Part shown: positions 1-5,373 of the stretch, piece by piece | Layout: each line of letters starts with the position of its first letter | How positions within the stretch are numbered: the stretch's first letter is position 1 | NCBI GenBank assembly: GCA_051009015.1 | Contig: JBPCWZ010000209.1 | Coordinates: 1-5,418, forward strand | Direction: 5' to 3' | Source: JAHRAH01 sp051009015 | GTDB taxonomy: Bacteria > Pseudomonadota > Gammaproteobacteria > Tethybacterales > Persebacteraceae | DNA length: 5,418 nucleotides | Translations under genes and position numbers: made by a program | The notes under the pieces: model-generated | Told to the model about the DNA's origin: nothing | The model's database searches: none | What the model saw: only the letters and a program-made list of their open reading frames with translations

Positions 1-827
1 ACGGATGATGGAATGCCCCATTTTGCCAGCGGCGGCAGGGACATTAAGATGGCATCGGCATTGCCGCCCGATTGCAAGCCGAAAAGCGTGCCGCGGTCGT
101 ATAGCAAATTAAACTCGGCATAACGCCCGCGCCGGTAGAGTTGCCATTCGCGCTCTTGTTTGCCAAACGGCGTTTTGCGCCGCTTTCGCACTATCGGCAA
201 ATAAGCGCGGGAAAAAGAATCGCCAACCGCGCGCATTACCGAAAATGCCGGGTCATAACCGCCCCGCCGGAAGTCGTCAAAAAACACGCCGCCGATACCG
301 CGCATTTCCCCGCGATGGGGCAGATAAAAATATTCATCGCAGGCGCGCTTGAAACGCCGGTATAAAACCGCCCCCAGCGCATCTTTGCAAACGCCGTGAA
401 AATGACGGCAGTCGGCGGCAAAGGCATAAGACGGAGTCAAATCCATCCCGCCGCCAAACCACCACTTTCCGCCGCAAACAAAAACGCGCACATTCAAATG
501 CGCCGCCGGACAAAACGGGTTTTGCGGATGACAAACAACCGATACGCCCGCCGCCTGCCATGGTTTGTTTGCAAGCGCTTGTTTGCCGCGTTTTGCCAAT
601 GCCGCCTTCGGCAAACGCTTGCCGCCGACCGCCGAGAAGTTGACACCGGCGCGCTCAAACAAAGCGCCGCCTTCCAGCGTTTGCGCGCATCCTTCGCCGA
701 GTTTGCTTTGCCATTGCCGCGCGGCAAACTTGCCGCCGCCGTCCGCTTTTTGCAGTGCCGCCGTCAGTTGTGTTTGCAAATCGCGCAGGTAGCAGGTCGC
801 CGCCGCCAAGTTTGTTTTTGCCGCCAT
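1..827 (-). CDS. hemF: Oxygen-dependent coproporphyrinogen III oxidase, 3' end cut by window edge
   Basis: HemF converts coproporphyrinogen III to protoporphyrinogen IX by two oxidative decarboxylations using O2, a late cytoplasmic step of haem synthesis. I translated the minus strand from 827: 275 complete codons run to the edge with no stop. Family blocks appear in order: FERAGVNFS (58-65), AHLNVRVF (109-116), WWFGGGMDLTP (122-132), CDEYFYLPHRGEMRGIGGVFFDD (163-185, written as one run of family-matching positions only in part: key residues H171, R172, R176, D184, D185), QLYRRGRYAEFNL (229-241), DRGTLFGLQSGG (244-255) and LMSLPP (261-266). E. coli HemF has 299 residues, so about 20 to 25 C-terminal residues lie outside. 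The start is fixed by an in-frame TAA at 833-831, leaving ATG 827 as the first possible start. No Shine-Dalgarno precedes it. The glycine-rich block before FERAGVNFS reads GEGCAQTLEGG, departing from the usual Arg-containing GGGGRSRV form, and LTPSY replaces the usual LTPYY. It is divergent from popT, 28 bp apart. Identity is very secure. Confidence 0.96.
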   Translation of the reverse strand, partial: MAAKTNLAAATCYLRDLQTQLTAALQKADGGGKFAARQWQSKLGEGCAQTLEGGALFERAGVNFSAVGGKRLPKAALAKRGKQALANKPWQAAGVSVVCHPQNPFCPAAHLNVRVFVCGGKWWFGGGMDLTPSYAFAADCRHFHGVCKDALGAVLYRRFKRACDEYFYLPHRGEMRGIGGVFFDDFRRGGYDPAFSVMRAVGDSFSRAYLPIVRKRRKTPFGKQEREWQLYRRGRYAEFNLLYDRGTLFGLQSGGNADAILMSLPPLAKWGIPSS

Positions 828-831
828 CGCT

Positions 832-837
832 TATAAT
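832..837 (+). promoter_or_regulatory. Possible -10 box for popT
   Basis: A perfect TATAAT lies on the plus strand 18 bp before the popT ATG, with a predicted start of transcription near 844 and so a leader of about 12 bases. No good -35 is found at 16 to 18 bp spacing (AGTTTG at 17 bp) and there is no extended TG motif, so this is weaker than its position suggests. It shares bases with the minus-strand TATTAT of hemF, so the two would compete for polymerase if both are used. Confidence 0.4.
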
Positions 838-862
838 AGCGGTTTTTGCCCGCCGATGTCAA
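833..862 (-). promoter_or_regulatory. Putative sigma-70 promoter of hemF, nearly leaderless transcript
   Basis: On the minus strand a perfect -35 TTGACA lies at 862-857 and a -10 TATTAT (5 of 6 consensus) at 838-833, with an 18-bp spacer. Only five bases (AAGCG) separate the -10 from the hemF ATG, so transcription would be expected to start at or within about a base of the A of the start codon. The -35 overlaps the popT start codon and its second and third codons. The match is seen directly; promoter activity and the leaderless mRNA are inferred. Confidence 0.6.
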
Positions 863-1782
863 TACCGCCCGCCGCCGCACATAAAATCATTGCCGCTGTC
901 GGCATTTTTGTGCGCGGTTTTGCGATGGGCGTTGCCGATTTAATCCCCGGCGTATCGGGCGGCACGGTCGCTTTCATCAGCGGCATTTATGCGCGGCTTC
1001 TGGCGGCGGTGGCGGTTTTTTCCGGCGCGGCGGTTTGGCGCGAGTTGTTGCGGCTGGACATTCGCGCGGCGTTTATGCGCGCCGATGGTTGGTTTTTGCT
1101 GCCGCTTCTCATTGGCATATTATCCGCGATTGCCGCGTTTGGCGGCTTGCTGCATTATGTGTTGAGTCATTATGCGCATTTGCTTTTGGGTTTTTTCTTC
1201 GGCATGGTTTTGGCGTCCGCTTTTGCCGTTGCTTTTCGTTTGCGGCGGCTGCATATTCGTCATTTGTTTTTGGCGATTGTCGGCGGGGCTTTGGCATATC
1301 TTGTCGTTAACGCTCCCGTTGCGGGCGGTTTTGACGGCGGCTTGTTGTTTGTTTTCGGCGGCGGAGCGGTGGCGATATCGGCGATGTTATTGCCGGGCAT
1401 TTCCGGCAGTTATCTTTTGTTGATAATGGGTTTGTATGAAACAGTGCTTGCCGCCGTTGGCGAGCGCGATGTTGTTTTGTTGCTGGTTTTTGCCGCCGGT
1501 TGCGGGACGGGCATTTTGCTTTTCGCCCGAATGCTGACATGGATATTAAACAAATGGCACGACGGCGTTATCGCTTTTCTCATCGGCGTAATGCTGGGCG
1601 CATTGCCGAAAATATGGCCCTGGAAAGAACACGCCGAAGGAGCGAAGATTATTTTGCAAAACAATGTCGCCCCTTCCGCTTTCGGCGGCGATGCGCAGGT
1701 TGTCGCCGTTTTGCTTTTGGCGTTAATGGGCGCGCTGATGGTTGCGGTGCTGCACAAAATGACGAAGCCGGCGGGCAAGTAA
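856..1782 (+). CDS. popT: DUF368 membrane protein, PopT-type undecaprenyl-phosphate translocase
   Basis: A 308-residue inner-membrane protein of the DUF368 family. Members of this family (PopT) have been shown to recycle the C55 lipid carrier undecaprenyl phosphate from the outer to the inner leaflet of the cytoplasmic membrane, supporting peptidoglycan and surface polysaccharide synthesis. The sequence shows the family's paired signatures: GVADLIPGVSGGTVAF (25-40) and AISAMLLPGISGSYLLL (173-189), each followed by a short Gly-Leu/Ile-Tyr helix (GIYARLL, GLYETVL), as expected for an internal two-fold repeat. The family block FLIGVMLGALPKIWPWK lies at 241-257. Hydrophobic segments are visible at about 12-30, 38-58, 81-103, 107-126, 137-154, 163-180, 183-200, 205-228, 237-252 and 280-300. 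Length is normal for the family. ATG 856 is chosen because it leaves a short hydrophilic N-terminus before the first helix; no Shine-Dalgarno is visible. Family assignment is very secure; lipid transport by this copy is inferred from the family. Confidence 0.93.
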   Translation: MSIPPAAAHKIIAAVGIFVRGFAMGVADLIPGVSGGTVAFISGIYARLLAAVAVFSGAAVWRELLRLDIRAAFMRADGWFLLPLLIGILSAIAAFGGLLHYVLSHYAHLLLGFFFGMVLASAFAVAFRLRRLHIRHLFLAIVGGALAYLVVNAPVAGGFDGGLLFVFGGGAVAISAMLLPGISGSYLLLIMGLYETVLAAVGERDVVLLLVFAAGCGTGILLFARMLTWILNKWHDGVIAFLIGVMLGALPKIWPWKEHAEGAKIILQNNVAPSAFGGDAQVVAVLLLALMGALMVAVLHKMTKPAGK

Positions 1783-1792
1783 AAAAGTTGCG

Positions 1793-1849
1793 GGTTAACA
1801 GACAACGGATGACCGGCAACCGCCCATTGACAACCGACAAATGTTAACC
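1793..1849. repeat. Inverted GGTTAACA / TGTTAACC pair in the popT to Gate-gene spacer
   Basis: GGTTAACA at 1793-1800 and its exact reverse complement TGTTAACC at 1842-1849 bracket 41 bases. The match can be extended outward (GCG / CGC) if one base is bulged. Each arm also contains the palindrome GTTAAC. No T-run follows, so it does not look like an intrinsic terminator. It could be a paired operator or an RNA stem, or chance. Confidence 0.5.
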
Positions 1850-1850
1850 G
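1801..1850 (+). repeat. Four short direct repeats phased at 14 bp
   Basis: GACAACGG (1801), GGCAACCG (1815), GACAACCG (1829) and GTTAACCG (1843) start exactly 14 bp apart, with consensus GNNAAC(C/G)G. The six bases between units are not conserved. The array fills most of the 72-bp intergenic spacer and ends four bases before the ATG of the Gate-domain gene. The spacing is seen directly; any role as protein-binding sites is inference, and the units are short enough that chance remains possible. Confidence 0.4.
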
Positions 1851-1854
1851 CTCG

Positions 1855-2889
1855 ATGTTTTTGACAAAAATAAAAAACACCGCAAAAAAAACCGCCCGCA
1901 TCATTATCGGCTTTGTCCGCGATTGTGTGCGCGACGGGGCGCGGATATTCTGGCAGTTTTTTATGCTGGCATTTCCGATAGTCGTTGTCGTGCGGGTGCT
2001 GGATTTGTGGTTTGATTTTACCGCCCGCGCCGGTGCGGTGCTTTCGCCGCTGATGGCATTGGTCGGCTTGCCCGGCGATGCGGGTGTTGTCTGGGCGACG
2101 GCGATATTGGTTAATGTTTATTCGGGGCTTATTCTCACCGCCGAATTGTGGGATGTTTTGGCATTGAGCGGCGCGCAGGCGACGGTGCTTTCGGTCATAA
2201 TGCTCATCGCCCATTCCCTGCCGGTTGAAGTGCGCATAGCCCAAAAAGCGGGCGTGCGCGCGCCGATAACTTTGATAGCGCGCCTTGGCGGTGCCATCGT
2301 TTTGGGTGCTTTGCTTTCGGCGATATATCAATATGGCGGCTGGCTGCAGGATCCCGCAGTTTTGTTATTGCGCTCGCCGTCCGTTGCCGTTTTGGATTGG
2401 GGCGCATGGTTGTGGCAGCAGGGGCAAAACTGGCTTTTGATATTCGCCGCGCTGACGGTGCTTTTGGCGCTGATTCGCATAATGAAAATAACGCGCGCCG
2501 AGCGTTTGCTGTTTTGGTTGTTGTCGCCATTGCTTCGCCAAACCGGCATCGGCGAGCGGGCGACAACTCTGACGATGATAGGAATGACGCTGGGCTTGTC
2601 CTACGGCGGCGCGCTTTTGATAGGGGAGGCAAAAAACGGCAACATTCCCGGGCGCGACATATTATGCGCTTTTCTTCTCCTCGGTTTGTGCCATTCGCTG
2701 ATAGAAGACACGCCGGTAATGGCATTAATCGGCGGCGACATATCCGGCGTTTTGGCGGCGCGCATAATATTCGCCGTCATCATAATGGCGCTCTTCGCCC
2801 GATTTATCGCCAAAATATCCGATGCCAATTTGCACAGATATTTTCTAATCCCAAATCCGTCCCGCCCTTTGCGTCATTCCCCTAAATGA
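1855..2889 (+). CDS. Membrane protein with two nucleoside-recognition (Gate) domains
   Basis: A 344-residue polytopic inner-membrane protein. It appears built from two related halves of the Gate (nucleoside recognition) fold found in nucleoside transporters and the SpmA/SpmB sporulation proteins. Half one carries VVWATAILVNVYSGLI (78-93) and then HSLPVEVRIAQKAG (120-133). Half two carries TMIGMTLGLSYGGALLIGEA (240-259) and then HSLIEDTPVMALIGGD (280-295). The matching His-Ser-Leu with an acidic residue five positions after the His, about 160 residues apart, is the clearest sign of duplication. The N-terminus is basic (five Lys and several Arg in the first 30 residues) before the first helix at about 32-48, as for a cytoplasmic start. 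ATG 1855 is the only plausible start: an in-frame TGA lies at 1828-1830 with no start codon between. No Shine-Dalgarno is visible. It lies 72 bp after popT and is probably cotranscribed. The substrate is unknown; homologues are annotated only by domain. The stop overlaps the ligase gene tail to tail. Confidence 0.85.
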   Translation: MFLTKIKNTAKKTARIIIGFVRDCVRDGARIFWQFFMLAFPIVVVVRVLDLWFDFTARAGAVLSPLMALVGLPGDAGVVWATAILVNVYSGLILTAELWDVLALSGAQATVLSVIMLIAHSLPVEVRIAQKAGVRAPITLIARLGGAIVLGALLSAIYQYGGWLQDPAVLLLRSPSVAVLDWGAWLWQQGQNWLLIFAALTVLLALIRIMKITRAERLLFWLLSPLLRQTGIGERATTLTMIGMTLGLSYGGALLIGEAKNGNIPGRDILCAFLLLGLCHSLIEDTPVMALIGGDISGVLAARIIFAVIIMALFARFIAKISDANLHRYFLIPNPSRPLRHSPK

Positions 2890-4195
2890 CGGCGGCGTAG
2901 TTTTGGCGGTCGTAATCGGATATGTGGTTTCGGTGATGACGCCATTCGCTTTCTTTCAGCGCCAGATAATGATTGACATATTTTGCCCCCAGATAATCCG
3001 GCAAAACCCGCGCCGCCGCCAAACTGTCCAAAGCGGCGCGCCATGTCATGGGCAGTTTTGCATCGTCATTTGCGCCGCCGTTATTAATGCCGCCTTGTTG
3101 TGCGGGCGGCGGCGTCAGGGTTTTTTGCAAGCCGTAATGCGCGGCAGATAACAAAACCGCCAAAACCAAATGCGGATTGGCATCCGCCCCGGCAATGCGA
3201 AACTCCATTCGCTTTTCATCATCCCGTTTTGCCATCGGCACTCTTATGGCGGCGGCGCGGTTTTCCATCCCCCACGATGCGGTTGTCGGCGCATAGCCGC
3301 CGGGAATAAAACGGCGGTAGGAGTTGGCAAACGGCGCAAAAAAAGCCATCCCCTCGCGCATCAATGCCAGCACTCCGGCGATGGCATTTTGCAATTTGGC
3401 GTCATCGGCAAAAAGATAACCGTTATCGCCGTCATCGGCGGCAAAACTCAAATGAAAATGCATCCCGCTGCCCGATGAACCGGCGCGCGGTTTGGCGAGA
3501 AAAGTCGCGCGCATTTGGTGCGCATCGGCGCACCGGCGGACAAGATAGCGCAAAAGCAAACCGTCCAAACACGCCCCTTCGGCATCGCCGTGGTGCAAAT
3601 TAACTTCCATCTGCCCCGCGCCGTATTCGGATATCATCGCGCCGCCTTTGACATTCGCCGCCGCCATGGATTCGGCAAGCATATCCAAAAACGCCCCGTG
3701 CCGCGCCAGAGGTTCGGCGGAATATAACTCCGGCATCGCCCCGCCGCCATTCGCCCATTGCGCCGATGATGATGCATCCGCCGGCTGCAAATAAAACTCC
3801 AACTCCGCCGCCGCAACCGGCTTATGGCGGGATTGTAATGTCCCGTCCGCAAAACGCCGCGCCGCTTTTGCCAAAATGCCGCGCGGGTCGGCATAGTGCG
3901 GTTTGCCGTCTTCGCCTTGCATGACAAAAACCGCCTGCATTCCGCCTTTGCGCCACGGCGTTTCCGACAGCGTCCGCTCCACCGGCATGCAAAGCCCGTC
4001 CGGGTCGCCCTGTTGCAAACCGCTGCCGGTTTCTTCCACAACAACGCCGTCATAGCGCATGGCAAAAAGCGAAAGGGGCCAGTGAACGCCGCCGCGCAAC
4101 ATCGCATCCATTTGCGATTTTGGCGCCCGCAAACTGCGGGCTATGCCGTTGCCGTCAAACAGCAGCGCGTCAAACCATTCCGGTTTGTCAGGCAT
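2882..4195 (-). CDS. Glutamine synthetase family ligase, PuuA/GlnT-like (gamma-glutamyl-amine synthetase type)
   Basis: A cytoplasmic ATP-dependent ligase that joins the gamma-carboxyl of glutamate to ammonium or an amine. With the start at ATG 4195 it has 437 residues. Metal and substrate motifs are all present: AAELEFYLQ (129-137), ISEYGAGQMEVNL (188-200, E190 and E197), GSGMHFHLS (242-250, H246 and H248), NSYRRFIPGGYAPTTASWG (291-309), ENRAAAIRVP (311-320) and MEFRIAGADANPHL (330-343, E331 and R333). NSYRRF-PG-Y-PT-ASWG-NR matches E. coli PuuA (gamma-glutamylputrescine synthetase) more closely than GlnA, and the adenylylation-site region of type I GlnA is missing. Upstream in-frame ATG 4273 would add 26 Arg/His-rich residues inside ald; I chose 4195 because the family's first conserved strand (FDALLFDGNGIARSLR) begins six residues later and because its ATG overlaps the ald TGA by 8 bp, as in a coupled operon. 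No puu partner genes are nearby, so the amine substrate is not predictable. The 3' end overlaps the Gate gene by 8 bp. Confidence 0.9.
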   Translation of the reverse strand: MPDKPEWFDALLFDGNGIARSLRAPKSQMDAMLRGGVHWPLSLFAMRYDGVVVEETGSGLQQGDPDGLCMPVERTLSETPWRKGGMQAVFVMQGEDGKPHYADPRGILAKAARRFADGTLQSRHKPVAAAELEFYLQPADASSSAQWANGGGAMPELYSAEPLARHGAFLDMLAESMAAANVKGGAMISEYGAGQMEVNLHHGDAEGACLDGLLLRYLVRRCADAHQMRATFLAKPRAGSSGSGMHFHLSFAADDGDNGYLFADDAKLQNAIAGVLALMREGMAFFAPFANSYRRFIPGGYAPTTASWGMENRAAAIRVPMAKRDDEKRMEFRIAGADANPHLVLAVLLSAAHYGLQKTLTPPPAQQGGINNGGANDDAKLPMTWRAALDSLAAARVLPDYLGAKYVNHYLALKESEWRHHRNHISDYDRQNYAAVI

Positions 4196-5306
4196 CGGCA
4201 AAAGTTTCCGCCGGTGTGTGGCGGATGCCGAGCGATGCCGCCGAATGCGCGCAGGTGAGTTTGCCGTCGGCAACGCTCAGCCCGTTTTGCAAATGGCGGT
4301 TTTCACTTGTCGCCCGCCGCCATCCTTTTCCGGCGATATCCAAAACAAACGGCAGCGTCACATTATTAAGCGCGTATGTGGAAGTGCGCGGCACCGCGCC
4401 GGGCATATTGGCAACGCAATAATGCACAACGCCGTGCTTGACAAAAACCGGCTTGTCGTGAGTCGTCGCTTTGGCGGTGGCGATGCATCCGCCCTGGTCA
4501 ATGGCGACATCAACAACAACCCGCCCCGGGCGCATTGTCTTTATCATCTCCTCGCTGACAATCTTCGGCGCGGCTTTGCCCGCTACCAAAATGCCGCCGA
4601 TGACGCCGTCGGCATCGGCAACAAGCGATTCCAAATTCGCCCGCGATGCATAAGCGGTGGCGACTTTGCCGTCAAACTCGGCGGTAATGGAGTCCATTAC
4701 TTCGGCGCTTTTTTCCAGCACCGTAACCCGCGCGCCCATTCCCAGGGCGATTCTCGCCGCATTGCGCCCGACAACGCCGCCGCCCAAAACCAACACTTTC
4801 GCCGCCAATACACCCGGCACGCCGCCGATGAGCATTCCCGCCCCGCCGGCAAACTTCTGCAAATAATGCGCGACCGCCTGCGCCGCCAGCCGCCCGGCGA
4901 CTTTGGACATCGGCGCCAAAAGCGGCAACCTTCCGGCGTCATCGGTTACCGTTTCATAAGCGACGCATGCCGCGCCGCTCGCCATCAACTCGCGGGTGAG
5001 TGTTTTGTCGGCGGCAAGATGCAGGTAGGTAAATAATATCTGCCCGCGCCGCAGCATTTTGCGCTCCGGCGCCAAAGGTTCTTTGACCTTGACTATCATA
5101 TCGGCGCGGGAGAAAACTTCCGCCGCGGTTTTGGCAACCGCCGCGCCGCGGGCTTTGTAGTCGTTGTCGGATGCGCCAATGCCGGCGCCCGCGCCGGATT
5201 GCACGATGACGCGATGCCCCGAAGACGCCGCCTGATGCGCCGCCTCCGGCGTCATCCCGACCCGGTATTCGTGGTTTTTGATTTCTTTCGGCACGCCGAT
5301 AAGCAT
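4188..5306 (-). CDS. ald: Alanine dehydrogenase
   Basis: Catalyses reversible NAD-dependent deamination of L-alanine to pyruvate plus ammonium in the cytoplasm, usually as a hexamer. The 372-residue length equals the family norm. It starts with the family N-terminus MLIGVPKEIKNHEYRVGMTP. The catalytic and substrate residues known from the mycobacterial and cyanobacterial enzymes fall at the expected positions: R15, K75 (IVKVKEP), H96 (YLHLA) and D270 (DVAIDQGG). The Rossmann loop GGGVVG is at 175-180, and the acidic residue after the second strand is E198 (VTVLEKS) where Asp is more usual. The MPGAVPRTSTYALNNVTLPF block is at 301-320. The C-terminal 30 residues are loosely conserved but have the expected pattern. 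It has its own extended -10 promoter and the only strong Shine-Dalgarno of the window. It is first in an operon with the PuuA-like ligase, whose ATG overlaps its TGA; tRNA-Glu lies upstream on the same strand. Confidence 0.96.
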   Translation of the reverse strand: MLIGVPKEIKNHEYRVGMTPEAAHQAASSGHRVIVQSGAGAGIGASDNDYKARGAAVAKTAAEVFSRADMIVKVKEPLAPERKMLRRGQILFTYLHLAADKTLTRELMASGAACVAYETVTDDAGRLPLLAPMSKVAGRLAAQAVAHYLQKFAGGAGMLIGGVPGVLAAKVLVLGGGVVGRNAARIALGMGARVTVLEKSAEVMDSITAEFDGKVATAYASRANLESLVADADGVIGGILVAGKAAPKIVSEEMIKTMRPGRVVVDVAIDQGGCIATAKATTHDKPVFVKHGVVHYCVANMPGAVPRTSTYALNNVTLPFVLDIAGKGWRRATSENRHLQNGLSVADGKLTCAHSAASLGIRHTPAETFADA

Positions 5307-5313
5307 TTGCTGG

Positions 5314-5321
5314 TCCCTCCC
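5314..5321 (-). promoter_or_regulatory. Strong Shine-Dalgarno of ald
   Basis: Read on the minus strand, GGGAGGGA ends seven bases before the ald ATG at 5306. It confirms that start and is the only clear ribosome binding site among the five protein genes here. Confidence 0.85.
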
Positions 5322-5335
5322 TTTTGCAAACTTTA

Positions 5336-5344
5336 ATTATAACA
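5336..5344 (-). promoter_or_regulatory. Extended -10 promoter of ald
   Basis: On the minus strand TGT-TATAAT (5344-5336) is a perfect extended -10 element (TGn plus consensus hexamer). The best -35 candidates at 16 to 19 bp spacing are poor (for example TTCAAC at 5366-5361), which extended -10 promoters tolerate. The predicted transcript start is near 5329, giving a leader of about 23 bases that includes the Shine-Dalgarno. This would let ald be expressed apart from the upstream tRNA. No clear operator is seen; the short A+T-rich flank could hold an Lrp/AsnC-type site but nothing shows it. Confidence 0.65.
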
Positions 5345-5364
5345 ATAACAACCGCCGGGAGTTG

Positions 5365-5371
5365 AAAAAAA
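5365..5371 (-). terminator. T-tract after tRNA-Glu, possible terminator
   Basis: Seven consecutive T on the minus strand begin two bases after the discriminator base of tRNA-Glu. There is no separate hairpin between the tRNA and the tract, so termination would have to use the GC-rich T-arm and acceptor stem of the tRNA itself. It could instead be an AT-rich upstream region for the ald promoter, or only a processing site. Weak call. Confidence 0.3.
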
Positions 5372-5373
5372 GG

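Noticed and set aside
396..836. A 146-codon plus-strand open frame opposite hemF
   Set aside because: Arg-rich composition with no domain. The minus strand here encodes clear HemF motifs without interruption.
1827..1832. TTGACA in the spacer before the Gate-domain gene
   Set aside because: No -10-like sequence lies at 16 to 18 bp; that position holds GCTCGA at the start codon. It overlaps the repeat array instead.
1795..2331. A 178-codon minus-strand open frame opposite the Gate-domain gene
   Set aside because: Composition is that of an antisense frame (Arg, Gln, His, Tyr-rich), and the plus strand has convincing transmembrane coding.
2973..2997. TTGACA followed by GATAAT on the plus strand inside the ligase gene
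   Set aside because: The spacer is only 13 bp, too short for a sigma-70 promoter, and nothing downstream on the plus strand needs one.
4196..4273. Upstream ATG of the ligase gene at 4273
   Set aside because: It would add 26 Arg/His-rich residues encoded within ald. Homology begins just after ATG 4195, which also gives the usual short operon overlap.
4143..5036. A 297-codon open frame on the plus strand opposite ald
   Set aside because: It is rich in Arg, Ala and His, has no recognisable motif, and lies wholly antisense to a strongly supported ald and the start of the ligase gene. It is a by-product of GC-rich codon use.
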